The notes beneath the pieces were generated by a model. It was not told where the DNA came from and ran no database searches. It saw only the letters and a program-made list of their open reading frames with translations. DNA of 64,000 nucleotides from Candidatus Woesearchaeota archaeon (GTDB lineage Archaea > Nanobdellota > Nanobdellia > Woesearchaeales > JAFGLG01): NCBI GenBank assembly GCA_016928155.1, contig JAFGLG010000004.1:1-64000 (forward strand), written 5' to 3'. Below are positions 44,292 to 53,729 of this stretch, one piece after another. Position 1 is the stretch's first letter, and each line of letters starts with the position of its first letter. The position numbers were made by a program, and so were the translations under genes.

Positions 44292-46918
44292 GATACTATG
44301 CCCAAGAGATTGATAAGGTCTATGACGACCTGAAGACTGGTGAGCATGGGCTTAAATCCCTGGATGTCCAGCAGAGGCTCCAGAAGCACGGCCCCAATGA
44401 GATTAAGGAGACCAAGAAGATATCTCCTGTTAAGATATTCTTGGATCAGTTCATGGATTTCATCATATGGATCCTTATTGGTGCAACAATAATCTCGTTT
44501 GTCATTGGTGAGACTGTTGATGCTATTGTCATACTTATCATCCTGATAATCAATGCCATCCTTGGTTTTGTCCAGGAATACAAGGCAGAGAAGGCCATTG
44601 AAGCCCTCAAGAAGCTGACGAGCCTGAAGGCGACTGTATTGAGGGATGGGAAAGAGGTCCAGGTCGGCACAAAGGATCTTGTTCCTGGTGATATCATAAT
44701 CCTGGAAGAGGGCTCTAAGGTCCCTGCAGACGCAAGGCTGGTTTCATTGGCGAACATGGAGATTGATGAATCTGCGCTCACAGGAGAATCGACTCCTGTG
44801 ACAAAATATATCAGGACTCTGGATGAGAAGACTGCTCTTGCTGAGCGCATCAATATGATCTTCTCTGGCACTATTGTCACCAAAGGGAAAGGGAAAGCAG
44901 TTGTCACAGGCACTGGCATGGAGACAGAGATAGGCAGGATTGCGAAGATGATACAGGAGACTGATGATAAGCAGACGCCTCTCCAGATGAAATTGGACAG
45001 GTTCGGCAAGATGCTGGGCTATCTCGTCCTTGCCATATGTTTTGTCGTCTTCATAATAGGCTATCTGTCAGGTGAAGGCACCTTGATGGAGGTGTTCCTG
45101 GCTGCTGTGGCTCTTGCTGTGGCTGCTGTTCCTGAAGGCCTGCCTGCAGTTGTCACCATCTCGCTTGGGTTGGGTGTCCAGAGGATGGTGAAGAAGAAGG
45201 CCTTGGTGAGGAAGCTTGCGAGTGTCGAGACTCTTGGCAGCACGACTGTGATCTGCACTGATAAGACCGGCACTCTCACTCTCAACAAGATGACTGTTGA
45301 GAAGATGTATGTCAATGATAGGATAATTGATGTCTCAGGCCTTGGCTATTCCACAGAAGGGAAATTTTCTGTGGACGGCAAGGAGGCTGATCATAAGGTG
45401 ATTGAGCTTATTCTGAGCATCGGCGCATTGTGCAATGACGCATCCATCCAGGGTGATCAGCAGATTGGTGACCCGACTGAGGTTGCTCTCATCGTATCTG
45501 CGGCTAAGGCTGGCATTTTCAAGGATGCATTGAACGCCCAGTATCCCAGGAAGGATGAGCTTCCTTTTGATTCTGTTAGGAAGATAATGACTACTGAGCA
45601 TGAGATAAAGGGTGCTCGATATGCTTATACTAAAGGGGCCCCCGATGAGCTGCTCAAGAGATGCGCCTACATCCTGAAGGATGGTACTGAGATGAGGATA
45701 AGCGAAGCAGACAAGCAGAGAATCCTTGGCATGAATGAGCAGTTTGCCAACAAGGCATTGAGGGTGCTCGGCTTTGCTTACAAGAAGCTCACAGGTGATC
45801 TCAACGAGCAGAGCCTTACTTTTGTCGGCCTTCAGGGCATGATCGACTTGCCCAGGGAAGAGGCAAAGCAGGCGATTGGGAGATGCGCTACTGCCGGCAT
45901 CAAGGTTGTCATGATAACAGGTGATCATGTCCTCACTGCAAAGGCTGTTGCTGAGAAGCTCGGCCTGAAGGGGAAGGCGATGACAGGGCATGATATCGAT
46001 GCTTCTGCTAACATCGATGATTTTGTTGAAGATGTCAATATCTATGCGAGAGTGTCTCCGAAGCACAAGGTCAGGATTGTTGAAGCCTTGCAGCGCAAGG
46101 GGCATATTGTCGCGATGACAGGTGATGGTGTCAATGATGCGCCTGCCCTGAAGATGGCGGATATAGGCGTTTGCGTCGGTTCTGGCACTGATGTGGCTAA
46201 AGAGGCTTCTAAGATGGTTCTCATGGATGACAATTTCGCTTCGATTGTGAATGCTGTAGAGGAGGGCAGGAACATCTATGATAATATCAAGAAATCCATC
46301 TTTTATCTTCTGTCCTGCAACACAGGTGAGGTTCTCACGATTTTCGTCGCCATCCTGATGAAATTCTCTCTCCCTTTGCTGGCCATCCAGATACTCTGGA
46401 TGAATCTTGTGACAGATGGCCTGCCGGCATTGGCGCTGGCTGTGGATCCTCCGGCTGAGGATATCATGAAGAGGAAGCCGAGGAATCCGAAGGAGTACAT
46501 AATCACGAGGATGAATGGGATCTTCCTGGTCATTGTCGGCGTTGTGATGATGATAGGGACATTGTATGTATTCAGGATGTTCTATGATTCAGGCATGGAG
46601 TATGCAAGGACAATGGCCTTCACGACAATCGTGTTGTTCCAGATGGTCAACATCTTCAACACAAGGTCTGATCATGAGTCTGCTTTCAGGCATTTCTTCA
46701 GGAACAGGTGGCTCTGGGGAGCTATTGCAGTCTCACTGCTGCTGCACTTCATGGTCGTCTACAGCCCATTGAGCTCTTATTTCAAGACTGTGCCTCTTGG
46801 ATTTGCTGATCTTGGCATCTCTCTTGGGATTGCTGCGAGCCTGTTGGTTGTTGGGGAGATTGTGAAGATGTTCATGAGGAAGTACTCCAACAGGGCAGAA
46901 GGGACTTATTATTCCTGA
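44288..46918 (+). CDS. P-type cation ATPase, Ca2+-type (P2A)
   Basis: 876 aa. N-terminal cation-ATPase domain (QRLQKHGPNEIKETKK), actuator TGES (LTGESTPVTK), M4 VPEGLPAVVTISLGLGVQRM, phosphorylation site DKTGTLTLNKM near residue 323, ATP-binding KGAPDELLKRC, TGDGVNDAPALK hinge, M5 CNTGEVL and M6 NLVTDGLPALALAVDPP. The N and E in M5 and N/T/D in M6 match SERCA/PMR1 Ca2+ sites, so Ca2+ export is the best guess; Ca2+ is also the expected ligand of the surface proteins encoded upstream. Ends the run of overlapping genes. Confidence 0.93.
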   Translation: MRYYAQEIDKVYDDLKTGEHGLKSLDVQQRLQKHGPNEIKETKKISPVKIFLDQFMDFIIWILIGATIISFVIGETVDAIVILIILIINAILGFVQEYKAEKAIEALKKLTSLKATVLRDGKEVQVGTKDLVPGDIIILEEGSKVPADARLVSLANMEIDESALTGESTPVTKYIRTLDEKTALAERINMIFSGTIVTKGKGKAVVTGTGMETEIGRIAKMIQETDDKQTPLQMKLDRFGKMLGYLVLAICFVVFIIGYLSGEGTLMEVFLAAVALAVAAVPEGLPAVVTISLGLGVQRMVKKKALVRKLASVETLGSTTVICTDKTGTLTLNKMTVEKMYVNDRIIDVSGLGYSTEGKFSVDGKEADHKVIELILSIGALCNDASIQGDQQIGDPTEVALIVSAAKAGIFKDALNAQYPRKDELPFDSVRKIMTTEHEIKGARYAYTKGAPDELLKRCAYILKDGTEMRISEADKQRILGMNEQFANKALRVLGFAYKKLTGDLNEQSLTFVGLQGMIDLPREEAKQAIGRCATAGIKVVMITGDHVLTAKAVAEKLGLKGKAMTGHDIDASANIDDFVEDVNIYARVSPKHKVRIVEALQRKGHIVAMTGDGVNDAPALKMADIGVCVGSGTDVAKEASKMVLMDDNFASIVNAVEEGRNIYDNIKKSIFYLLSCNTGEVLTIFVAILMKFSLPLLAIQILWMNLVTDGLPALALAVDPPAEDIMKRKPRNPKEYIITRMNGIFLVIVGVVMMIGTLYVFRMFYDSGMEYARTMAFTTIVLFQMVNIFNTRSDHESAFRHFFRNRWLWGAIAVSLLLHFMVVYSPLSSYFKTVPLGFADLGISLGIAASLLVVGEIVKMFMRKYSNRAEGTYYS

Positions 46919-47100
46919 TTTTTTCTTGTTTTTTTATCTTCTTTTTTTATCTTCTTGTCTTACTCTATTCTTCATGTTTTGTTATCTTCTTTTTTCTTCT
47001 TGTCTTATTTTCATTTTTCCCTGTTTAATTATGTTTTTCTTGTTTTGTTATATCTTTCTTGTTTTGTTATATCTTTCATATTTTATTGCATTCTTTCCTG
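46919..47100 (+). terminator. T-rich terminator region with short direct repeats
   Basis: After the ATPase stop the plus strand is a long series of T tracts (TTTTTCTTGTTTTTTTATC and similar), the usual archaeal termination signal, including a direct repeat TGTTTTGTTATATCTTTC at 47041 and 47060. A frame of 61 aa (Phe/Leu/Ser-rich) over it is not believed to be a gene. Confidence 0.65.
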
Positions 47101-47136
47101 AAAAGATTTAAATACACCGCAATTTAACTTATTTAT

Positions 47137-48825
47137 ATGGCAGTCCAGGACTACTTTTTTGGAGAATTGATTGAGTATATCAAGAGGAATAGGCCTGACA
47201 AGGATCAGCTGATGAAAGAGAAGGTCAAGCTCTGCTCAAAATATCACATCAAGGATATTCCTACTGATATCCGGATATACATGAATGCGATGAAAGAAGA
47301 TGCCCACATCATCAGGAAGTATTTGATCACCAAGCCGACAAGAACCATTTCAGGGGTCTCGGTTGTGGCAATAATGACAAAGCCGGCAAAGTGCCCTCAT
47401 GGCAGATGCATCTTCTGCCCTGGAGGCACTGAATCTTTTTTCGGTGATGTACCCCAGTCTTATACTGGCAGGGAACCGGCGACAATGCGCGCCATCAGGG
47501 CAAATTTTGATCCATATCTGCAGGTATTCAATCGTCTTGAGCAGTATGTCGTCCTCGGCCAGATGCCGGAGAAGATTGAGCTGATTGTCATGGGAGGCAC
47601 TTTCCCATCGATGCCTATAAGGTATCAGGATGAGTTCATCGCCTATGCATACAAGGCCATGAATGATTTCTCTCAGGTTTTTGGAGACAGGTTTGATCTT
47701 GAGAGGTTCAAGGTATTCTTTGAGCTGCCGGCTGATGTCAATAGCCCTGGACGCACTCTGAAGATCCAGGAGAAGATCCTGAAGATGAAAGGCAAGGCAG
47801 TTCTTGGGAAGGAGCAGTCAAGGAATGAGAGATCTGCAGTGAGATGTGTCGGCCTGACTATCGAGACAAGGCCGGATTATGGCAGGCTTAAGCATGGCAA
47901 TCAGATGCTGAAGCTTGGCTGTACACGTGTTGAGCTTGGCGTCCAGACCACAAGAGAGAAATTTTTGGTGAGCAGTGAGAGAGGCCACACGCTCAAGGAT
48001 TCTGTTGATTCGATCAGGATTCTGAAGGATCTTGGTTTTAAGCTTAATTTCCATTTCATGCTCGGCCTTCCCGGCTCTGATCAGGGAACAGACTTGGAGA
48101 TGCTCAGAGAGCTCTTCTCAGATCCTGGATTCAGGCCTGATATGTTGAAGATATACCCATGCATGGTGATGCCTGGCACAAGGCTCTATGATCTCTATCT
48201 CGCAAAGAAGTACAAGCCGATCACTACAGGAGAAGCAGTCGACATAATAGCTTCTTTCAAGGGATTTGTCCCTGAATACTGCCGGATAATGAGGGTTCAG
48301 AGGGATATTCCTACAAATGTCACAAAAGCAGGTGTTGATAGGACCAATCTTCGCCAGTATGTGGTTGACGAGATGAAAGATAGAGGCACCAGATGCCGAT
48401 GCATAAGATGCAGAGAAGCAGGAAGGGCTGCCAGGATTGGGCGGATCAGCATCATGTCAAGAGAGTATGATTCATCCGGAGGGAAAGAATTCTTCATTTC
48501 TGCTGAGGATAAGAAGAATGATGTGCTTGTCGGATTCTGCAGGATGCGGTTTCCTTCAGGATCAGAGAGGAAGGAGATCACAAAAGACGCAGCCTTGATC
48601 AGGGAGCTTCATGTCTATGGCACCCAGCTCCGGCTTGGAAAGAGATCCGGTTCATCCATGCAGCATAAGGGATATGGCCAGAGGCTGCTCAGGAAGGCTG
48701 AAGATCTGGCAAAGAGGCATGGGAAGAAGAAGATTGTCGTCATCAGCGGTGTCGGTGCCAGGGAGTATTACAAGAAGCTGGGCTACAGGAGGCAAGGGCC
48801 TTATATGGTCAGATATATTCATTGA
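47137..48825 (+). CDS. elp3: Elp3 tRNA uridine-34 carboxymethyl-forming enzyme
   Basis: 562 aa. N-terminal part, radical SAM with CPHGRCIFCPGG (4Fe-4S cysteines, near residue 88), SYTGREPATMRAIRANFDP, RCVGLTIETRPDY, TRVELGVQTT, and C-terminal GNAT domain with QHKGYGQRLLRKAEDLAKRH binding acetyl-CoA. Makes cm5U in wobble position of tRNA. TATA TTTAAATAC (47106-47114) is 25 bp before the ATG: leaderless. Confidence 0.96.
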   Translation: MAVQDYFFGELIEYIKRNRPDKDQLMKEKVKLCSKYHIKDIPTDIRIYMNAMKEDAHIIRKYLITKPTRTISGVSVVAIMTKPAKCPHGRCIFCPGGTESFFGDVPQSYTGREPATMRAIRANFDPYLQVFNRLEQYVVLGQMPEKIELIVMGGTFPSMPIRYQDEFIAYAYKAMNDFSQVFGDRFDLERFKVFFELPADVNSPGRTLKIQEKILKMKGKAVLGKEQSRNERSAVRCVGLTIETRPDYGRLKHGNQMLKLGCTRVELGVQTTREKFLVSSERGHTLKDSVDSIRILKDLGFKLNFHFMLGLPGSDQGTDLEMLRELFSDPGFRPDMLKIYPCMVMPGTRLYDLYLAKKYKPITTGEAVDIIASFKGFVPEYCRIMRVQRDIPTNVTKAGVDRTNLRQYVVDEMKDRGTRCRCIRCREAGRAARIGRISIMSREYDSSGGKEFFISAEDKKNDVLVGFCRMRFPSGSERKEITKDAALIRELHVYGTQLRLGKRSGSSMQHKGYGQRLLRKAEDLAKRHGKKKIVVISGVGAREYYKKLGYRRQGPYMVRYIH

Positions 48826-48879
48826 TCAGTTGCATCATTTTTCAGAAAATTTAATAAATGGGTTCTCGCATGAAGAATT

Positions 48880-49515
48880 ATGTCAATATACAAACCGCTT
48901 ATGATCTCTGATTTTTCTCAGGCAGTTCATGTACCAATGGATGGCATAATCGCAGTCAGAGAATGCCTGCCGGAGATTGATGAGGATGTTGATAGGATTC
49001 TCATCTCTCCTGCTTGTCTTGATGCAAGGATCAAGGCTCTTGCAGATCAGATAAGGGATCATTATCATGATCATGGCGAACTGGTCATGATTACATTGCT
49101 TGACGGGGCCAGGCCTTTTTCAGATGCTCTTCAGAGATGCATCGGGGATATCCCGGGAACCAATGTCAGAAGGGACACTTTGAGGGTCAAGTCATATGAT
49201 GGCACTGCCTCTACTGGAAGATATGAGGTGCTTAAGCATCTTGATATTGATATCAAGGGGAAGCATGCATTGGTGATTGAGGATATCATAGACACTGGAG
49301 GCACCTTGGTGTTTGTCAATGATTATCTTCGGAGAAAGGATCCGGGTTCAATACAATGGGCAGCTCTTCTCGACAAGAAGGTTAGGCCTCAGATGCCGAG
49401 GATAAAAGCTGACTTCACTGGTTTCATAATACCCCACGAGTTTGTCATCGGCTTCGGCCTTGACAAGGATGATGATTATCGCGATCTACCGTATGTCGGG
49501 GTCTATGGTGGTTAG
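48880..49515 (+). CDS. hpt: hypoxanthine/guanine phosphoribosyltransferase-type enzyme
   Basis: 211 aa. PRPP loop ALVIEDIIDTGGTLVFVNDY, LLDGARPFSDALQRC, VKSYDGTASTGRYEV and LDKKVRP with FIIPHEFVIGFGLDKDDDYR fit class I HGPRT for purine salvage. The N-terminus is about 30 aa longer than bacterial Hpt. TATA-like AATTTAATAAATG about 27 bp upstream. Ends 4 bp inside the convergent glnA stop. Confidence 0.9.
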   Translation: MSIYKPLMISDFSQAVHVPMDGIIAVRECLPEIDEDVDRILISPACLDARIKALADQIRDHYHDHGELVMITLLDGARPFSDALQRCIGDIPGTNVRRDTLRVKSYDGTASTGRYEVLKHLDIDIKGKHALVIEDIIDTGGTLVFVNDYLRRKDPGSIQWAALLDKKVRPQMPRIKADFTGFIIPHEFVIGFGLDKDDDYRDLPYVGVYGG

Positions 49516-50837
49516 ACAATGGGGAGATATGTGTTAAGCTCCCATTTTGTTACTTGAGTCCGGTATGAATCCCATTCCTTCATCTTGGCTTTGATGTATT
49601 TTTTCTTGGTTTCTGCGCCTAGTTTATCAGTGATTGTGCCTTGCTCGAAAAGCAGCACCGCATCATGGAGGCTTCCTGGAAGCATCTCGATGCCTTTCTG
49701 GACCCGCTCTTCATAATTGAATTTGTATACGTCATCACTCTGCGGATCATCCAGGATCAGTTTCCTTTTGATGCCGTCAAGGCCTGCCCAGAGCATCATG
49801 GCAAATGCCATGTAAGGGTTGCAGCTCGGATCCGGGCATCTTATCTCTGCTCTTGTGCTCTGCTCTCTTCCGGGGCTGTATCGGGGTATCCTGATGAGGG
49901 CGCTCCTGTTCTTCTGCCCCCAGCATATGTAGACTGGAGCTTCATATCCGGGAACCAGCCGTTTGTACGAGTTCACTGTCGGGTTGGTCACTGCAGTGAT
50001 ATGCTTGATATGCTTGAACTGCCCTGATATGAATGATTTGGCTGTGTCAGACAATTTGTGGCTGTCCTTTTCATCGAAGAATATGTTCTTTCCTGATCTG
50101 TCGAAGAGGCTCTGATGCACATGCATCCCGCTCCCGTTTATTCCGAATATGGGTTTCGGCATGAATGATGCGAATGTTCCGTGTCTTTGTGCGATGGATT
50201 TTATCGCTGACTTCATGATTATTACCCTGTCTGCGGTCTCAAGAGCCCCTCCATACTTGAAGTCTATCTCATGCTGGCCGTCTGCGACTTCGTGATGGCT
50301 CATCTCGACATCTATGCCCATCGCAGTGACGGCCTTGACCATCTCTCTTCTTATCAGAACAGCTTGATCCCGGGTGCTGTTGTCGAAATAGCCGGCTGTA
50401 TCGTGGGGTATGGGCTCTGGGTTCTGCTTGTCACCGTTACGGAAAAGGAAGAACTCGAGCTCTGGTCCGACCATGTACTCGTATCCCATCAAGTTGGCGT
50501 CTGATATGGCTCGTTTGAGGATGAATCTTGGATCGCCCTCAAAAGGCTTTCCATCCGGTGTGAAGATATCACACATCATCTGCGCTATCCTTGCCTGCTC
50601 CCAGGCCACTGGATTGTATGTGGATGGGTCTGGCATGAGATACATGTCGCTCTCAGATATCCTCGTGAATCCCTCTATTGAGCTTCCGTCGAACCATATG
50701 CCTTTCTCGAATGCTTCAGGCACCCGTTCGCTTGTTATGGTCACGCTTTTGATCTGACCGAGGAAATCAGTGAAGATGAGATTGATCTCCTCTATGCTGT
50801 CATCCTTGATTTTCTGCAGGACATCTCTTGTTTCCAT
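49512..50837 (-). CDS. glnA: glutamine synthetase, type I
   Basis: 441 aa. Makes glutamine from glutamate, ammonia and ATP. Seen: DGSSIEGF near residue 50, MVGPELEFFLFRNG, MEMSHHEVADGQHEIDFKY (EMSHHEVADGQ), FGINGSGMHVHQSLF, VTNPTVNSYKRLVPGYEAP, SRSALIRIPRYS-type segment, AEIRCPDPSCNPYMAFAMML. ATG at 50835-50837 behind GAGGTGGC; a frame 13 codons longer is rejected. Shares its promoter region with an Lrp-type regulator transcribed the other way. Confidence 0.96.
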   Translation of the reverse strand: METRDVLQKIKDDSIEEINLIFTDFLGQIKSVTITSERVPEAFEKGIWFDGSSIEGFTRISESDMYLMPDPSTYNPVAWEQARIAQMMCDIFTPDGKPFEGDPRFILKRAISDANLMGYEYMVGPELEFFLFRNGDKQNPEPIPHDTAGYFDNSTRDQAVLIRREMVKAVTAMGIDVEMSHHEVADGQHEIDFKYGGALETADRVIIMKSAIKSIAQRHGTFASFMPKPIFGINGSGMHVHQSLFDRSGKNIFFDEKDSHKLSDTAKSFISGQFKHIKHITAVTNPTVNSYKRLVPGYEAPVYICWGQKNRSALIRIPRYSPGREQSTRAEIRCPDPSCNPYMAFAMMLWAGLDGIKRKLILDDPQSDDVYKFNYEERVQKGIEMLPGSLHDAVLLFEQGTITDKLGAETKKKYIKAKMKEWDSYRTQVTKWELNTYLPIV

Positions 50838-50875
50838 TATGCCACCTCGCAATGAGAGGCTTTGTCTAATTAACA

Positions 50876-50980
50876 TATTTAATATTTTCTATGATTATTG
50901 TTAACAAAATAACATAAAAAATAAAAAAATATTTATATTTGTTAATATTTTACCTGAAAAGCAAAGTGAAGATTAACAAA
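50876..50980. promoter_or_regulatory. glnA/lrp divergent promoter with palindrome
   Basis: AT-rich spacer. It holds a perfect 10-bp palindrome TTGTTAACAA (50898-50907) and further half-sites: TTAACAAAAT at 50901 and 50973, TTGTTAATAT at 50939, AATTAACATATT near 50870. TATA-like ATATTTATATTTG (50928-50941) serves lrp. Such spaced GTTAAC half-sites resemble Lrp-family operators, so the regulator next door probably binds here and controls glnA and itself. Confidence 0.55.
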
Positions 50981-51424
50981 ATGACACCGGACAGGATTGA
51001 CAGGAAGATACTTAATCTGCTTCTTCAGGATTCCAGGAGCAGTTACAGGGACATTGCAAAGAAGGTTGATGTCTCAGTAGTGACTGTGATGAACAGGATA
51101 AAGAGACTGGAAGCTGATGGGATTATCAGGCAATACACCGCTTTTCTGGACTATGACAAGATCGGATATGATATCACTGTGATTGTCGAACTGCGGGTTG
51201 AGAAAGGCAGGCTTTTCCAGGTTGAGAAGAGGCTCGCTGGCATCCCGAATGTCGTGGCAGTCTATGATATCACAGGTCATTTTGATGTGCTTGTCATTGC
51301 AAAGTTCAGGAACAGGAAATCGCTGGATGTTTTCCTCAAGCAGATCCAGTCTTATGATTTTGTGCAGAGGACAGAAACAAAGCTGGTTCTCAATATAATG
51401 AAAGAGAGATTCCTGGACATCTGA
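50981..51424 (+). CDS. Lrp/AsnC family transcriptional regulator
   Basis: 147 aa. N-terminal HTH (DRIDRKILNLLLQDSRSSYR, DIAKKVDVSVVTVMNRIKRL) and C-terminal RAM domain (VEKRLAGIPNVVAVYDITGHFDVL), the effector-binding part. ATG 50981 is the family start; the frame is open 14 codons upstream. Divergent from glnA, suggesting nitrogen or amino-acid control. Confidence 0.93.
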   Translation: MTPDRIDRKILNLLLQDSRSSYRDIAKKVDVSVVTVMNRIKRLEADGIIRQYTAFLDYDKIGYDITVIVELRVEKGRLFQVEKRLAGIPNVVAVYDITGHFDVLVIAKFRNRKSLDVFLKQIQSYDFVQRTETKLVLNIMKERFLDI

Positions 51425-51459
51425 GATGGGGATTCTCATCGTATCAATATCAAAGGCGA

Positions 51460-52428
51460 TCATATGCTGGTGTTGCCATTGGAGGAATAATAAGCCCCAC
51501 CATTCTTCCTCTCGCAGCTGAGTCTTCCTGATTCAAGCAGTTCCCTGACATAATTGTTTGTCCTGAACCCGAGGTCTTTTGTCATCTGGAGAGGGGTTGC
51601 CGAGCCTTGCTCAAGATATATGATGATGCATTCCATCCTTGCTTGCGGGCTCTGCTTGGTGTAGAATGACTGTGATTGCTTGTAGAGGTCTATCAGGTGT
51701 CTTCTTCCATGATCTGTCATTTCCTTCAATGAGTATCTTGTGTCCCAGCCGTTTGCCAGGCAGAGCACTGGCATTAGAAAATCCTCGAAGAGTTTGCATC
51801 CTGCTGCACTTGGCAGATATCTTGTCTCTCTCCTGTTGACTGGATTTCTCTGCAATAATCCTGCTTCGACAAGTCCGTCAATGCTCTGGTAGAATGAAGG
51901 GTATGTTGTGTCTAATGTATGGAATAGGTCTGTGCTCTTTGTTATCCCATTGCTTATCTGATAGAGCAGGTACATCCTTCTGACTGGCAGGCCGCAGGTC
52001 GGGTCCTCATTCACATTGCACCCGCTGCTTCCCAGGATGGAATGCATGCTGGAATTCATGTCTAGAGCAGTCTGAAGGGCGATCTTTGCTGCATCCCTTA
52101 TGTTCTCCTGCCGCATCCTGTAGGCAAATACTGGCTGGCCGAATTTCTGGCGGAATTCATGGTCGCTTTCCTGTTCCCTGAATTCGATCGGCTTGTGTAC
52201 ATCAGCTTTTTCTTCATTTTCCGCATCAGCTCCAAGTCTTCTCAGATGCCTTGTGATTGTCCTCCTTGTGGGTTCAGCCCTTGCGCCGTTGAAAAGCGCT
52301 GCATATGATTCCCAGATCTCAGGTCCCGGTGTGAATTGGGATGGCACTAGTTCTGCCAGGAGAAGGCTGATGACTTCGCTGTTGAAGTGTCTGAATATGG
52401 AAAAATCATCTGGTGTTGGATGGGACAT
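51460..52428 (-). CDS. putative winged-helix regulator
   Basis: 322 aa, soluble. Two or three winged-helix segments are likely: a first near residues 45-70 (TRRTITRHLRRLGA), a second near 150-205 (MYLLYQISNGITKSTDLFHT ... LVEAGLLQRNPVNRRETRYL), a third near 275-310 (LQMTKDLGFRTNNYVRELLE). Cys pairs in between (CNVNEDPTC). No ligand domain is seen. Function unknown; not paired with any other gene. Confidence 0.65.
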   Translation of the reverse strand: MSHPTPDDFSIFRHFNSEVISLLLAELVPSQFTPGPEIWESYAALFNGARAEPTRRTITRHLRRLGADAENEEKADVHKPIEFREQESDHEFRQKFGQPVFAYRMRQENIRDAAKIALQTALDMNSSMHSILGSSGCNVNEDPTCGLPVRRMYLLYQISNGITKSTDLFHTLDTTYPSFYQSIDGLVEAGLLQRNPVNRRETRYLPSAAGCKLFEDFLMPVLCLANGWDTRYSLKEMTDHGRRHLIDLYKQSQSFYTKQSPQARMECIIIYLEQGSATPLQMTKDLGFRTNNYVRELLESGRLSCERKNGGAYYSSNGNTSI

Positions 52429-52508
52429 GGCAAAAGTGGCTATGAAGGACCTTTATAAGCATTATTATAGAGCATTATATTTATAAGTAAGAAAATAATT
52501 CATGCTTC

Positions 52509-53462
52509 ATGCCATGGGAACTCAAGAGATGGGAGAATTCTGATGATATTGAATTCAAGCCGGCTTTCATTGAAAGATACTCAGCCCTGACTGATTTTGA
52601 CAAGTTCAAGGAATATTCATTGTCTTTTCTCAGGAAATCAATCAGGATAAACACTCTTAAGAAGCCGGTCTCTGAGATTAGGGACAGGCTTATCAGCAAG
52701 GGTTGGGAGCTCGAGCAGATTCCCTGGTGCAAAGAAGGTTTCTGGATAAGGGGAGAGCGCCGTGATGTGGGAAATCTCTCTGAGCATATCCTTGGATATT
52801 TCTATGTTCAGGAAGCTGCTTCCATGATACCTCCTATTGTCCTCCAGCCAGAACCAGGTGAACTGGTGCTTGATATGGCTGCTGCGCCTGGCTCCAAGAC
52901 GACCCAGATTGCTGCGATGATGCAGAACAGGGGCCTTCTCATCGCGAATGAGGTCGACGGATTGAGGATCAAGGCTCTCGGCATCAATCTCATGCGCTCA
53001 GGTGTCCTGAATGCAGTAATCACTAAGATGGATGGCCTGAATTTTGCGAACAAGGATATCAGGTTTGACAGGATCCTGCTTGATGCCCCGTGTTCTGCAA
53101 CAGGCACGATAAGGAAATCATTGAAGACCATAAGCATGTGGAATCCGCAGAGCCTGAAGCGTTTGCCTGCCCTGCAGAAGAAGCTTATCCAGACAGCTTT
53201 CAACTCGCTCAGGCCCGGGGGCACTCTTGTGTACAGCACCTGCACTCTTGAGCCTGAGGAAGACGAAGGCGTCATTGATCATCTGCTCAGGGATAATCCC
53301 GATGCAAGGATCATGCCGATAGAGCTCGACATAGAAAGGAGCGATCCAGTGATAGAATTCGAGGGCCGGGCTTATAGTGATGAAGTCAAGAAATGCCTGC
53401 GCATCTGGCCCCAGGATAATGATACAGAGGGATTTTTTGTTGCTAAGATAATGAAGAATTGA
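52509..53462 (+). CDS. RNA m5C methyltransferase, NOL1/NOP2/sun family
   Basis: 317 aa. SAM site VLDMAAAPGSKTTQIAAMM near residue 120, the two catalytic cysteines in DAPCSATGTIRKS and VYSTCTLEPEEDEGVI, N-terminal segment RKSIRINTLK. Methylates cytosine C5 in tRNA or rRNA; the target cannot be told. TATA TATATTTATAAG (52475-52486) 25-30 bp upstream of the ATG. Confidence 0.94.
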   Translation: MPWELKRWENSDDIEFKPAFIERYSALTDFDKFKEYSLSFLRKSIRINTLKKPVSEIRDRLISKGWELEQIPWCKEGFWIRGERRDVGNLSEHILGYFYVQEAASMIPPIVLQPEPGELVLDMAAAPGSKTTQIAAMMQNRGLLIANEVDGLRIKALGINLMRSGVLNAVITKMDGLNFANKDIRFDRILLDAPCSATGTIRKSLKTISMWNPQSLKRLPALQKKLIQTAFNSLRPGGTLVYSTCTLEPEEDEGVIDHLLRDNPDARIMPIELDIERSDPVIEFEGRAYSDEVKKCLRIWPQDNDTEGFFVAKIMKN

Positions 53463-53587
53463 TAATTTCTTCTATCTGACTAGGTACAACATCACTTACG
53501 CAAGGGGTGGGTGGTCGGGGGTACTGGATGGTGGGCGAGTTCCAAAAATTGGAAAAATATTTAATGGTCAAGATCATACCTCATTTC

Positions 53588-53719
53588 ATGATGAGAATAA
53601 GATTGAAGACTCTTTGCAGTCTGCTGAAAGATAGGAAGGCCCAGGGTGAAGGATTGTTCATCTTTGTGATGATCTTTGTGATTATCCTCATCATAATTGT
53701 CCTTATCTGGAAATTTTAG
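53588..53719 (+). CDS. 43-aa pilin-like peptide (class III signal-type)
   Basis: MMRIRLKTLCSLLKDRKAQG followed by EG and a 20-residue hydrophobic stretch ending LIWKF. A basic leader, then K-A-Q-G-E before the hydrophobic helix, is the pattern of archaeal class III signal peptides cut by prepilin peptidase (encoded at 9429). Nothing follows the helix, so a mature product would be almost only the pilin core. ATG 53588 or 53591 is chosen since TATA-like AAATATTTAA (53554-53563) lies 25-30 bp upstream; the frame is open to 53507. Alternatively a plain small membrane protein. Confidence 0.55.
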   Translation: MMRIRLKTLCSLLKDRKAQGEGLFIFVMIFVIILIIIVLIWKF

Positions 53720-53729
53720 GCCTTGATAG

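Noticed and set aside
46926-47111. 61-aa frame of Phe/Leu/Cys after the P-type ATPase
   Set aside because: It lies entirely in the T-tract terminator region with short direct repeats; the sequence is a by-product of T-rich DNA.
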